This document shows, one piece after another, positions 1 through 11,197 of a stretch of DNA of 64,000 nucleotides. Source of the DNA: Phymatolithon calcareum (taxonomy: Eukaryota; Rhodophyta; Florideophyceae; Hapalidiales). The DNA is taken from positions 1,860,001 through 1,924,000 of the forward strand of contig OZ345372.1 of NCBI GenBank assembly GCA_977006965.1, in the 5' to 3' direction. Made by a program: the position numbers and the translations under genes. Every line of letters begins with the position of its first letter. Position 1 is the first letter of the stretch. Below the pieces are notes generated by a model that searched no databases, had not been told where the DNA came from, and worked only from the letters and a program-made list of their open reading frames with translations.

Positions 1-1159
1 GGTCAATGTGAAGCGGCTGCGTACGATGCATCGGAAATGGACAAAGATGCCTACTATCAAGAAGTCCTGCCTGCGTAAAAATCTGATATAAAGAAAAAGA
101 TGGTGGAATAATTAAGCCGCAAATGAGAAACGTTTTGTGTTAGACTCGTGCGCAGAGGATTGAGAGCGCAAGCTACGAGAAGTAAACTTACACATATTCG
201 GAACACGAGAGCAGTCTTTTTCCTTAGTCCGGCGTGTGTCTGCAAAAGTGATGCTTTTATGTCCACAAAGTCAAAGGAGATTCGTTGGACATGTCAAGAC
301 CTTACGCAGACGATGGCGGTGCAGCACATACTTGAGCTGTTAAGTAGCTGCAATCTAAGAAACGTAACCAAAGATCTGCACTGCAGGGCGGCGGCCACGC
401 ACGCCGCTGATTTGAACGATTTTGGGCTACTAATCGTGATTCATAAACACAACCTACGCCGTGGCGCCTGCAGGCAATGTTTATGAATCAATCATGGTGC
501 TATTCGTGGCACTATGCGCAGCCACGCATACTCTATTGGCTGAAAGTATTACTCCGGGAACAGTTTCAGCCAATAGAGTTAGTATGTATGTCTCGTAGAG
601 CTCAGTGATCTTTCATAGTTTGGGAAGAGCTGCAGAGCGCCTCACAAGAATTGTCTATCTCACCAGTCCTGAGCGCGGATAATGATATGATGGCCTTTTG
701 GTGAAGTAGTGATTGTAGGTTGTCGACTGAAGTTACAGGAGGCGAAAGGTGAGTTGGTTTCCAACATAAAACCGTGCAGTCCGCCAAAACTCAGTTGCGT
801 GATACTGTATGCTTGACATCGCTAAGGATATCAAGCGTACTGTACATGAACCGCAAATGAGAAACTAAGATAGCAAAATAAATGATACTAAAAATGAGTG
901 TGAAGTGTCGGAGAAATTGGACTTGAAATACTGATTGTATTACATTCGATGGTACTTTCTATGGTATCATGACATGTAGGCTTCAGAGTCCTGTTTTATT
1001 TCTATTTTCAAATGAACCGACTAAGACAATAATTGTACTATCACTATTGATACGTTCACAAGTCACTTTGCAGTGCTACCAAAATCAGTGAGGTGGCAAT
1101 GCATTCTGGACACGTACTGCAGACTCTGATACGGCATTCCCTTGAGTATCTCACATATT
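1..1159. other. Non-coding stretch with hairpins
   Basis: No recognisable gene. Short open frames on both strands have no family resemblance. The stretch holds two adjacent inverted repeats (437-586, listed separately) and a further imperfect one: 811-820 pairs with 827-836 with one mismatch and a 6-nt loop. Confidence 0.5.
437..586. repeat. Two adjacent inverted repeats
   Basis: Seen directly. 437-449 (TGATTCATAAACA) is the exact reverse complement of 478-490, with a 28-nt loop. After a 36-nt gap, 527-545 pairs with 564-586 around an 18-nt loop; the right arm carries a 2-nt extra TA. This could be a foldback mini-element or a structured transcript. No target duplication was identified. Confidence 0.7.
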
Positions 1160-2037
1160 AATTTCCAGGAAATGGGTACAGAGAGAATCAAGAAACGAAG
1201 AAGTCGAAATCGCTTTCATTCTCTTCCTCTGGATCCCACGTCAATTCTCGGGCCACAGGGATCCTCATCCAGAACTTATCTTCAATTGAGCTTGAGACGT
1301 CTTTATCTGCTCCGACTAAACTTGGTCTCGCGACAGCAGAGTCCGCATCTGCTGTACACGAGGACTTCCCATCTCTACTCCATGATTCCTTTTATGGCGA
1401 CGACCGCAGTCAAGATGGCGAAGAATCCGGCGTCGACGACATCCTTCCCCGGCATGATTTAAAGCTGACTCCAATGGACGCTCCAATGATGCCTCCTACT
1501 AACGGAAGCCAGGAATCATCTTTAGTTCCTCTCCTTTTGCCCAGCTGGCAAGTAATTTGGGACATTCTCGTGGCAGATGATACGCTACAAACGACGAATG
1601 AAATATATCAATCCATACGTACAGATGCTGACACGTTTTCTAGGATTGGATTTCGTCACTGGCGAACAATTATCAGTGATAATGACTAAGGGTATAATGC
1701 AACTAATCGGTTTTCCTGCCTACCATATTTCAGCACACTGCACCAAAAATTCAAGCCAATTTTACTTGATCATTTGGCGACAAAAGGACTGAACCACCTC
1801 GAGAACGTAAACCCGAGAGCGGCGGGGTCCCCGTGCTCGTCGTACACTGAAAATGGAGACCCATTATGCCATATTCGAGTCGTCTTACCGAGCGAATATG
1901 CACGCGCTGATATGGCGACGGCCACTGTCTTCGACGAAATGAAGTCTACAAGTTTGGCGTCAATCACAGCCGGAATCGGCATTGCAGCGGTTGTAGCGAC
2001 ACCAGTGGTCATGCCCGTGGAATACCTAGATGTCTGA
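1160..2037 (+). pseudogene. Coding-like fragments, unrecognised
   Basis: From just after a TAA at 1159 a frame stays open to 1689. It is Ser/Asp/Glu-rich and acidic in the middle. It is preceded by a pyrimidine-AG that could be a 3' splice site at about 1167. A second piece in the same register, 1774-2037, starts at an ATG and ends in TGA. The two are separated by stops, so they are either exons of one gene or parts of a broken one. I recognise no domain. The start is unknown, and codon use is the only support. Confidence 0.2.
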
Positions 2038-3475
2038 TCTCTCGTGGATTCCAGAACGTGGTTTTACGGACATCCAGCTAGTGCAAGCGTAGTAGGGATA
2101 AGTCTCGGTAGCTCACATGATGTAACTACGGGTCAGGAATAAGGTATACAAATGTTTTCGTGCCGCGGCACGAAACCTTCTCGCCCTCCCCCCGCAATAG
2201 AATTTTTTCCAGTACCACAACTCTTATCATGAGCTGATGCAAGCAAAAAATAGAGTCCACAATTCTGGAAGGAGTGCAATGGTTTTTGTGGAGCCGCCGG
2301 GGATCAAATTTGGAGATATTTTCGATCCTGTTTGAGTATTATCAGGAAAAATTATAGCAAAAAACTATCTAAACGGTACAATAATTGCTATATTGCCTGA
2401 AATTTGCGCCTCCAGTGAAATCCAGCTCTCACACTCGAAAAAGATTTGAACAAGACCCGTCCTGCTCAGATCGGGCGCTGCAATTCTGCATCTTCGTGCC
2501 ACTGAAGTACAACGCGTACTTCGGGCGTGCACCGATGTGAGTGTACGTGCCATGCATTCTTCACTCCATCCCTTCCACGTGTCGCGGCAATGATCTCGAC
2601 CAATTACGTAACCTCGGAAATTTTTGTTTTTCCAGTACTCTGTTACTACTGTATCGCCTATTTCCTCGCCTCTCCTGTAACAGCCTGCGGGCACGAGTAC
2701 CTGCTCTGCGCGCATCTGGCCCGGAGGCCGCAATCTCCCCTACGCGCAACGCGCGATGAAGACGCCGCTTTAGAGGGCCTTTTATAAGCCGGTGACACAG
2801 GCACGAGAACCCGGGACGTCGGTAAACTCCCCCATGCACACATTAGCGCTCTGCGCTACGATCTGGATTCTAAGCTTTTTCCACCGTCCTTCAACTCCGT
2901 TGCGTCAAGAGGACTTTATCGCGGCGGGAGGAGGATTTATTCCGCTTGAATCTTCTGTAGTTAAGTCTCCCAGCTAATATTTGGCTCACGTATGATAGTA
3001 AATCGCACACGAAAGAATCCTCGCCAGCAAGCGAGGGAAGTGACCAGATACGTTTTTCATAGCGGTACTTCCTACTTCAAAAATAAATGACTTCCATTAG
3101 GGGTTGTCAAAAGTCCCATTTTAGAATTCCAATTTCAGCCAAAATATTTCCTTCCAATTTGGATGCAACTGTTCTAGAATTTCATTGGTCGTACGATTTC
3201 GGCAAATAATTGAAACGAGATTCTTAGAATTGGGCGATTCCGTGTCGTATTTCTCGATTCTGTGTTCCAGATGATTCCACTTTCCCGTTTTGAAGATGTG
3301 CGGCAGAAGACAGTTTCAGCAGACTGTTCGGATTGGGCTGGGAGCTACTGTAGCTTTCGGAGCCCAAGGTGATCAATCTGTGAAAGATGAACTGCTGTTC
3401 GCATAAAGCGCACTCGAATCGCTCAGTGCATCACTATACTGTGACCGCTCGGTCTGCTGTAATTGGAGTGATAAG
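2038..3475. other. No supported gene
   Basis: Overlapping short ORFs occur on both strands at 2365-2850, but none resembles a known protein. 3290-3475 may hold the scrambled N-terminal part of the Harbinger transposase that follows, but the frame is broken and I cannot align it. Confidence 0.4.
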
Positions 3476-3871
3476 ATGTTTCACGAGATCCTTTATGCCG
3501 AGGAGGAGGGCGACGTTGACACATTGCGATGCAAAGACGACTTTCTCTTCTACTACGTTGTCGGCAAGTGCACAGTGCACGACATTCGCGTGTGGCGAAA
3601 TTGCAATCTAAATAAATGCTCCCCTGATTACTTTCAATTTAGGGAGTATTTATTGACCGATTCAGCATTCACTAGTGGTTCACACATTGTGCTGGAATTA
3701 GAATTCGCGGCGGGCTGTGCGTTGAGTACTAATAAGTCGGTGCTCAATGAGCAACTTGCAAAGCCGCGCGTAAGATCCGAGCACTGCACCTGTTTACTAA
3801 AGGGACGTTTCCGATGGCTGACGAATGTGCGCATATCAAAGCATGCAGACGAACAAGCGTGTCCCAAATGA
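3476..3871 (+). pseudogene. PIF/Harbinger DDE nuclease fragment
   Basis: The 131-residue frame resembles the C-terminal half of the DDE_Tnp_4 nuclease of PIF/Harbinger transposons. The run YLLTDSAF matches the family block around the second catalytic Asp. The later block with RVRSEHC followed by LLKGRFRWL matches the region around the catalytic Glu that precedes the L-K-x-RF motif. The N-terminal half, including the first catalytic Asp and the helix-turn-helix, is absent or scrambled upstream, and no partner Myb-like gene is seen. The fragment cannot be autonomous. No terminal repeats were found around it. Family assignment rests on motif recognition only. Confidence 0.55.
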
Positions 3872-4243
3872 CAGATTTATAGGAATGAGCATCAATGAAA
3901 TTCTGAACTGTGATACAACTGTTGATATATTCACTCAAACATTGATATTATATCAATGGTATGATAGAAAATCAACCGAAAACACTGACAGACTGGTATT
4001 CTATTTTTTGCTGATATAACACTGAATATCAGATACACGTGGCACATGACGTATATCATTGACTCAGCTAGGGTCTTCCTCAGGGCTTACAGTCCCCAGG
4101 TGTCGTGCTGCTCCATGTGTGTAATTTGTGCCGCTTGTACGGCTGATGATTCGGCTCAGGAAAACTGATATTTTAAAATATTTTGAAACAGACTTTTGAC
4201 TCTTCCTTCTCAAGTGACTTGAGTCAATGCAAACACTATAGTA
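3872..4243. other. No supported gene
   Basis: AT-rich spacer between the Harbinger fragment and the left Copia LTR. Nothing recognised. Confidence 0.4.
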
Positions 4244-4365
4244 GGTTGCCTACCTCCCTCCCCCCGGTGGAGAGGTGGTCATGCGTATTTTATATTATGT
4301 AGGTATGATACCCTACAAATGCACCTCGGGACCTAGTCCTATCGGAGTCGTTATGATACCCCTAC
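4244..4365 (-). repeat. Copia 3' LTR
   Basis: 4244-4316 matches 9371-9444 closely over about 73 bp: a GGTTGCCTACCTCCC start, a run of C, and TATTTTATATTATGTAG. The last part of the match (TATGATAccCCTAC) occurs twice here, at 4304-4315 and 4352-4365, so this LTR seems to carry a tandem duplication or insertion of about 50 bp. The polyprotein stop codon at 4362 lies at its edge. Confidence 0.6.
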
Positions 4366-5160
4366 AGCCGCGGGTTTCGAGGTGCCGGCCTAATCCGTAG
4401 TTTATCTCGATGTTGCATGAATCTGTCTGCCGATAGAGGCTTTGTTAATACGTCTGCTTCCAGGTATTTCGATGGTACGTGTTTTGTGCTTATTAGTCCC
4501 TTTCGTATCGTGTCCTGGATATGGTGGTAGCGGATGTCAATGTATTTCGACTTTTTCGTCGGGGCTGTGGCGTTCGCAACTGCTATGGCCGTAATATTGT
4601 CAATTAAAATTTCTCGCAGTAGTTGTCGGAGCCACAGGATCTGGTGTGCAGTATTGCTGGCCGCTATATACACCGCCGCGAACGTGCTTGTAACAACGGT
4701 TTTAATCCGCCGAGACGGCCAGGATATTGGCGAGCCCGCGAAATAGATGACTGTGCCGTCCGTAGACTGTCTCGTATCTTGACATGCCGCGAAGTATGCA
4801 TCGGATTGTGCTGTGAGCTCGGGTGGTCCTCCTTCGTATATTATGCCATAGTTAACGGTTCCCTTCAAGTACTTTTCTATCTGCTTCGCTGCCTTCCAGT
4901 GCCTCATGCTAGGCTTCGCCATGTGACGCGCCAGTGTGTCAACAATGTACCCTAGTTCTATCCTTGTCAAGTCAACCAGGTATCTTAGTATCCCCACTGC
5001 ACGGCCGTATGGGTACCTCTCTGGGTCTAATATGTGTTCGGCCGGTTGCTGGCCATGCAGCTTCAAACCCGATAAGTATCGTGTTTTAGCGACGTTCACG
5101 TCCTGCATGCGTAGAAGATCTATATAGGACTGCACTATTTGTGGCTGGGAAATATGTATG
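4362..5160 (-). pseudogene. Copia RT C-terminus and RNase H
   Basis: This frame carries the end of Copia RT and the RNase H domain. SDAYFAACQDTRQSTDG corresponds to the family block with the first catalytic Asp. PISWPSRRIKTVVTST corresponds to the next conserved block, but the catalytic Glu of the usual S-x-x-E-A-E-Y motif is gone (STFAAVY). HHIQDTIRKGLISTKHVPS and LTKPLS are the conserved C-terminal blocks. The frame ends at a TAG beside the LTR. It continues upstream through one in-frame stop near 5187. Confidence 0.8.
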
Positions 5161-5186
5161 GCCCCTGTCAGTGCGTCCCTATTAAT

Positions 5187-5827
5187 TGATCAGCCGATCA
5201 TATGCCGGGCTTCACCCAGGTCCTTCACTCTGTACTTTTTAGCAAGGTTGGCAACTAGGGTCCGATACATTTTCTTGCAGTTTTTGGCCCCACTGAAGTC
5301 ATTTATCGTGACAGACATTATTAATATGGCATTGCCATCTCTTTGCAAATATACGTTGCGGTCTGCTGTCAGCTGGGTATATCCCTGTGCTAGTAAGTGC
5401 TTCCGGAGTCCCTCAGTGTAGATTCGCGGGGCATCGCACGTGCGACTTTGCCCGGGTGACGCGGTGTTCCATCGAAGTTGGGGATGGGGTGCACGAACAA
5501 CGGCTCTGGTCCTTCGTAGTCTTCATGGAGGAATGCGCTTTCCTGGTCAATATGGTAGACCCCCAATTTACGCTGTGCGCTGATTGAAAGCATCAACCGC
5601 ATTGGGTCTCGGTCGGCTGCATACGCTCCTACATTGCCAGGATCGCAGAGCCCTCCTGGTATTAGTCGATTGCCTGGATACGAGAACCGTACTTTATGCC
5701 CAGTGACACTTCCGTGTTTGCCGTACTTGTAGTTTAAGGGTGCAACAGCACGTGCTACCATCGCTGCGTCTGGTCCGTCAAACTGGTCCATGTACTCGAA
5801 CGGCCCGAACTCTTTATGCACATCCAT
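5187..5827 (-). pseudogene. Copia reverse transcriptase, broken
   Basis: The first part (5827-5390) holds the start of RVT_2. YKYGKHGSVTGHKVRF matches the K-x-x-x-G-x-x-x-x-x-KARLV block, and YHIDQESAFLHEDYEG matches the M-D-V-x-x-AFL-x-G block with the first catalytic Asp. A frameshift near 5400 moves the reading into another frame, where the usual Y-V-D-D box reads TINDFSG, so the catalytic Asp pair is lost. A stop codon then separates it from RNase H. Inactive. Confidence 0.75.
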
Positions 5828-6249
5828 ATGTTTCTCGTATGCTCGTCGCCAATGACCTGCTTCATTGCTCAGTCGTGGTTTCTTGACAATTCGCGGTGTT
5901 GGAATTTTATGTATGGATTCTTGTCGGCCAGTTTTTTTCTTCTTCTGGCTGCCGTGGGCATCTCCTTATCCAACTATTCTCTATCTGTGACTTCGGTTTC
6001 TGGTGACACGGCTTAGGTTTCATTGTTGTTATCTTCCTCTCCGAGCAGTGATGTGGTCGCGATATTGCCTGTTGCGGTGACATGATGAACAGTGTATGGT
6101 ATTGCATGATGTAAGTTCATCTTTGGATGTTGGTCCTCCTGCAGTGGTATGGCGTGTCCATACAGCCGCAGAGGATCAAACTCTGGGTTGTAGGGTCTGA
6201 AGTTCACGATTCTACATATTATAAGTTGTCCCGTTTCTGGTGAAATGAC

Positions 6250-6975
6250 TTAGTAGTGGTAGTCTCCACCGGTATACAGGTACCGCACCAACATTCCACC
6301 AGCCTCGTTATTCTTCTTGACGGTCTTCAGACTCGGTATGTATCCATACTCGCCGAACATCCTAAATTTCGTTAAGCTAAGATTCCTTAGTTGCATTGGG
6401 CTGTATTCGTCGCGGTGTTTCTCCCATAGGCTGCGCGGTATGTCATCAATTGTTCTCTGCAGTGTTGAATTCGTTTTGATGATGGTGTCCAGCCTGCAGA
6501 ACGACCAATACTTCTCAAATGGCATTTTTGAGAAATCCAGTGTAGCTCGGACCCGTGACATAAGTGTACGATTTGCACTTTCGGCGACCGAGTTCTCCTC
6601 CGGTGTGTGTGGCGTAGTTGGATCCAGCGTAATCGCCCTTTGACAAAAACCCTTCAGAAATACCTTTGTCAGGTACTCGTTTGCATTGTCGCATCTTATT
6701 CTTGCAATCGGTTTTCCAAAATGACGTTCTATCTTATTTGTCGCCTCCGTCAGGTATTTCTCGGCTTGTTTTCGGTTTTTCAGCAGGAATACTAACTACA
6801 TTCTTGTGTAAAATTCCGTCACAATTAGGATCTACTGATGCCCCTCGTTCGTTCGCGGAAGTGGTCCGGCAATATCAGTTACTACTGTGTGCCCCGGAGG
6901 TGGTCGAATTGTGTGCGAGTTATGTTGTGCTTTTTGAAAATGCCCCACAGAGCAACCTTGGCAGTTTATAGGTGG
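6250..6975 (-). pseudogene. Copia integrase core, broken
   Basis: From 6975 the minus strand reads a CQGCSVGHFQKAQH zinc-binding end, then VVTDIAGPLP with the first catalytic Asp. After stop codons follow DNANEYL (second Asp) and, in a shifted frame, TTPHTPEENSVAES with the catalytic Glu. The frame 6561-6250 carries the post-catalytic part that normally leads to an F-G-x-x-x-Y-V block. All three catalytic positions are recognisable but split over three frames. Confidence 0.75.
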
Positions 6976-7029
6976 GAGTCCTACGCCCAACGTCTTGGGT
7001 AGTCTTAGTTCATACGGTAGCTTGGCATC

Positions 7030-7408
7030 CTGCTTTTTTGCGTGGGGTTGTTAAACGCACAAGTTGGCACACTGGCTGTGGTCGGGTTGTTCCCTGGCGG
7101 AAAGCCGAGGGCGGCGCGAAGGGCCGACCTTTATAGGAAAAACAATGGATCAAAAGATGGCTTGTCAGTATGAAAATTGAAACAATGGAAGAATCTGGAA
7201 GCCGCTTGTAATGCAGTGTAAGCATCTGTAATCTGTAAAAGGGTTTGCCTACAGTGATCCTTAGTGATCTAAGTAAGTATCGAAACCTACGGTACTGTAA
7301 TGACTGTAATGCTATCTTTAAGGGCTTGCTGTAAATGCAAGCTGTAATGGATAATTGAAGGGAGCTAATCTTAGAGGAAAGTAGGGAGTGTGATAGTGGC
7401 GTTGGACG
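7030..7408. other. Foreign segment inside Copia integrase
   Basis: The Copia reading stops making sense just after the H-x-x-RLNH part of the integrase zinc site (7408) and resumes at its Cys pair near 7030. The intervening bases, about 370, are repetitive in TGTAATG-type words and encode nothing recognisable. An insertion or local rearrangement is likely. No target duplication was identified. Confidence 0.4.
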
Positions 7409-7409
7409 C

Positions 7410-7960
7410 CACATTTTGCGGGTTGTCACATGGTTCAGTCGAAGGTGCCACGAGTGAGCAAGATTCATCTTCTTTCGTTGTTGTTCTGGTATGTCGGGCA
7501 AATGGTCTAGATATGGGATGATGTGGGTCACGTGCTCGGTCTTCTTCCCCTGAGCATGTGAGGGCGGCCGTCTCTCCGTTGTTATCACTTGGAATGGCGT
7601 TCCTTTTTCTATTGCATTATTCTTGCTTGCTTCTTGTGCCGTGGGTTTTGTCGGTTTTGGCGTTCCAGCCTTTTCTGATTGTCTCATCGCTTTTCGTTTT
7701 CTGAAATACTTTCCAATCGGTTGCTTTGAAGTGCCGCGGGCTGTGTATTCCACGTTTGGCTGTGCGCGGAGTGCAATTCGGTACGCTCCGCGCTGCTTCT
7801 CAATCTTTTTCAATACGTGGGATGGTTTCGCTACCCAGCCAACTTTGAGGATATATTCACCTGTTGATGTGAGCAGTACTTGGCAGTTATTGGTTGTGGT
7901 CAGCTGGTGAACGGATAGTAAGTTTTTGTTAAAGCTTGGCACGCAGCACAGCTCACTCAA
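7410..7960 (-). pseudogene. Copia gag-pre-integrase region
   Basis: The frame begins LCCVPSFNKNLLSVHQL, matching the block that follows the Copia protease (D-V-L-Y-V-P-x-x-x-x-NLLSV-x-x-L). It ends with SWHLRLNHVTTRKMW, the H-x-x-x-H half of the integrase zinc site. The protease that should precede it is reduced to stop-ridden sequence before 7960. The middle is Lys-rich and low in complexity. Confidence 0.7.
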
Positions 7961-8071
7961 CGTGATTTCGTACCAGTCTTTTGTTCGAAAGTTTGTGCTT
8001 CCTGTTGCTGTGGTTCCGCGCTATTGATCCGTTTGGCATTGTAATTAGCAGTACAGCATCGTTAGTCTGTG

Positions 8072-9148
8072 TCAGTAGTCGCTTGTAGTTGAAAGATGGA
8101 TTAGAAGCTGAGTCAATGCCGTAGAACTCGAGTTGCTCTTGTCCTTTATTTTGGCGTCCCCCTGCCTTTCCAGCTGTTCATAGTCTTCTTCCAGTTCCGC
8201 AGGGTGTTCTTCGTCATGGATTGTGTACGCTCGCCTGTAAAGTGGGTCATAATAGTTGTCGTGTTCCACCTGTGGTGCAAAGGGTGCCGTCGCTGCTGCA
8301 TTGGAAGTGATTCGACCACGTCCTCTCTGACGACGTCCACCTCCGCGTCCAGCTCGTGTTCCTCGTGCCCGGAATCCATCGGATCTCGTTTGGTGTAGCG
8401 GTATGCGTCATGGGTACTGCTGGATTAGCCTCTGCCTTTTTTCGCGTTCCTTTCTTAAGGCCCAGCACTGCGCCGTCGTGTGGTTGCCGAGATTCGTATG
8501 ATATTCGCACCATTGATTTCCTGTTCTAGTCCCATATCATATTCGGGTCCGACGCCTTTTTCTTTCATGCTGCTGAGTAACTCGATCAGAGTGCGTAGAT
8601 CTTTTATCGTCTTGAATCTGTTTGCGAGGAGGATAAGAATATGTTTCGTTAGCCCGGGTCTGGCGCTCAATCCACGAATGATGAACGTAACCATGGTCTG
8701 CTAGTTTTGGATATGTGGACAGTTGGCCCTAGCCATCTCTTGTCGTAGTCGAAAATGACGATTGATGTACTCTTCCAACGTTTCGTCCCTTTTTATCTTA
8801 ATCTGTTGTGCTTGGTTCATTAGATTTTCGTGATTGTCTGGCGATTCATTCGGCTTAAGGTATTCTGCTGCATCTGCAAGCATTTGATGTGGTTCTTTGG
8901 TTAGGATTTCTTCACTTAGTTGCAGCATGTTCTCCGCGCTAATAGTAGATGTGATCAACCGGCGCGCCTGCCTGCGCTTCTCTTTTTCTATGCAGGGCTG
9001 ATGCATTGTCCGGTGCATCCTCCGCCGGCTCCGGTACCAGCTGAGTGAGGTAGTTGGATATTTCGTTCTCCTCCGCATACGCATATTTCCAAATGGTATA
9101 GTTGTCCTTGTTAAGCACCGGTAGTGCTAAGGGTAGTGCGCTGGCCAT
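8072..9148 (-). pseudogene. Copia gag, frameshifted
   Basis: The frame starts MASALPLALPVLNKDNYTIW, a typical Copia gag start with an N-x-x-NY-x-x-W block. It shifts frame near 9060 and runs through a helical gag core (9084-8701, 8694-8455). The zinc knuckle near 8520-8470 reads WCEYHTNLGNHTTAQCW, an atypical C-H-H-C spacing. An Arg/Glu-rich tail follows to 8072. At least three frame changes break it. Confidence 0.65.
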
Positions 9149-9349
9149 TTTGCCGAGCTCCCTTGTCGGTTTGGTTCCGATTCTTGTGGCTCTTGCTTCT
9201 TGTTCTTGAATACAGGCGTTTTCCTACAAGCCCGCAATATGCCCGCGTAGACTGCGTCTTCGCGCCCGGAGCGCCCTCTGTGTGGCCCTATCCAGGTCTC
9301 TTGTCGGTCAGCGAATCCCTCCGTCACTGGGAGACGGTGGTTCCTGATC

Positions 9350-9363
9350 GAGGGCCCATGACC
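9350..9363 (-). promoter_or_regulatory. Possible half-tRNA primer site
   Basis: Just inside the 5' LTR the plus strand reads GAGGGCCCATGACC. This is close to the anticodon arm of initiator tRNA-Met (GGGCCCAUAACC in plants and animals). Some Copia elements are known to prime from a cut initiator tRNA-Met at this arm. Placement beside the LTR fits; the match is short and has one mismatch. Confidence 0.35.
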
Positions 9364-9370
9364 TATATTG

Positions 9371-9444
9371 GGTTGCCTACCTCCCTCCCCCCGGTGTAGA
9401 GGTGGTCGTGCGTATTTTATATTATGTAGTTATGATATCCCTAC
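9371..9444 (-). repeat. Copia 5' LTR
   Basis: This is the counterpart of 4244-4316. It is very short for an LTR (about 75-85 bp recognisable). It contains a TATTTTATATTATG stretch that could serve as a TATA-like region. Confidence 0.6.
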
Positions 9445-9504
9445 GAACACACATATGATATGGACTCCGACGGAAAGCAACCACTGAAAAATTCAAACCC
9501 TTCA

Positions 9505-11197
9505 TAGATATATCTTTCTTTCTTTATTGCAGAAGGCGCTAATTCAACGCCAGAACTTACCCTAGAGCAAGTTCTCATTGTTCAAATATTGCAGTATCTC
9601 TACGGGTCTCTCCCTGCACAGATCTTCAACCGTTTTGCCTCGCACTCTTCCGATGAATTGGCGTCTAGAGGCAGCCCGACCAGAACAGCGTATAGTTAGG
9701 TGCTCCACTGTCTCCATGACGCCATGCGGGCACATCTTGCACACTGGGTCATAGAGTAGCCTCTCATCCTCGATGTGTCCATGGTGAAAGCATGCTACAA
9801 TAGGACAGCAATTCACCATAAGCTGGTGTAGTACCGCCTCTTCACGTCTCTGTGAGATGTTCAGATCTTTTGGGAGCGTAGGTAGAGTGAGTAGTTTGCT
9901 TCTGCAAGGCGGTTTGATAATGGATCGGGCTGCTTCCAAAGTAAGAGGTATTGTTTGATGCAACACCAGATCCGATTCCAAAATTCCCCTCCGCGCCAGA
10001 TCATCAGCGACCTCATTCTTCGCGAAGCCGCAGTGGCTCGGTATCCACAGACACTCTATACGAAATTCGTCTGAAAATAACCGGTCCATAATATTCCACA
10101 GATTCCGCACCATGTCACCAAACATTCGCGGTTGCCCGTTGAGCGCGTCTAAGCAACTGCGACTGTCGGTGAACCATCTGATGGTGCTGCCACGGGAAAG
10201 ATGTAGGTCTGCCGCTGCTTGAAACGCTTGCACGGCGGCAAATGCCTCCGCGTCGAATGAAGAGCCAACAGCTCCTGCGGACAGCGATGCTACCACGACA
10301 ACTTCTTCGCCGCGCAATATCAGAATCTCCGCTCCGCCGACCTGGAATGGGATGGTACGATACATTTCGAGTGTCTCACCATCTTCGTCGCACGCGATAG
10401 CGCGCTGTTTCGAGTCTGATGTGGTGGGTCCGTATGCATGCTCGTCTCCGTCGTCGTAGGCCAAGAGGACATCCGGGGGCCTGCCGTGTCGAGCCTCAAA
10501 CTTTTTTGCTGCTTAGTTATCGTGGTATTGGGAGGGGTTGAATTTCCTCAACGTCGCCGTGTAGCAACCTTAATCCCATTTCATGGAGACCCGTTCTCCA
10601 TGATGCAGATCGCAGACAAATTCGAGAGGTACTTTTCCGACACTTTCGTCCGTCCATATTTCGATGTCAGCTGGTTGTAACGCATTGCGTTCTAAAATAA
10701 AATCTTCTGTCCCGGTACGCTTCTCCTCTGGGTCATCCTTCGGCGAAATAGGAGTCTTGAAGGTGAGAAACCTGTTGATAGAGCGGTCCTTCCGGATATG
10801 TGGATGGATTTCATTGCGTGGGAGCGCGAGGATCCCTTTCTCCGCGATATGATTCGCGCTTGAGTCCCTCCACCTCCCTGCGTTTCGCCTGGTTCAACAC
10901 ACTAGTTTGTGATTCACGAGCCACTGGTGTATCCGGTTGAAGTCGAAGTGCTTTGTCCATGACAAGAGTTGCTTCCAGCTCTCCAATATCTCGCAGGCTA
11001 CGCATCCCAGTCAGTGACCGAAGCTTGGGGATCATAGATATATGAAAACAACATATGCATGTACCGGAAACCGACCTATCTCTCTTCGACTTATCCCGGA
11101 CGCACAACGAATTTTTGAGATGACTCCATGTTGCGATTATACAACTCGGAACTTTGTTTCTGTCACTGATATCCATTGATGGCAGACGTTTGTCCAT
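9505..11197 (-). mobile_element. LINE 3' end with RNase H domain
   Basis: On the minus strand a frame-broken LINE ORF2 C-terminus runs from 11197 to 9562. The thumb-like region (11197-10811) is followed after a frameshift by IEIWTDESVGK (near 10670), the first RNase H Asp block. Another shift leads to the 10464-9562 frame with FDAEAFAA (Glu), FTDSRSCLDAL (Asp) and WIPSHCGFAKNEVADDLA (final Asp). It ends in a CKMCPHGVMETVEHLTIRC zinc site typical of LINE C-termini. After the stop, minus-strand CAATAAAGAAAGAAAG forms a poly(A)-like tail near 9530-9510. The 5' part is missing. Confidence 0.8.

Larger units (their letters stand above)
4244..9444 (-). mobile_element. Decayed Ty1/Copia LTR retrotransposon
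   Basis: Read on the minus strand, the domains run gag (about 9148-8072), remnant protease and gag-pre-integrase (7960-7410), integrase (6975-6250), reverse transcriptase (5827-5160) and RNase H (to 4362). This is the Copia order, with integrase before RT. Short similar repeats at 4244-4316 and 9371-9444 act as LTRs. Frameshifts and stops break every domain, and a segment of about 370 bp interrupts integrase at about 7030-7408. The element is about 5.2 kb, normal for Copia, but no product could be made. LTR ends are approximate. Confidence 0.85.

Noticed and set aside
2365-2843. Several overlapping ORFs on both strands
   Set aside because: GC-rich patch open in several frames at once; no frame looks better than the others and no family fits.
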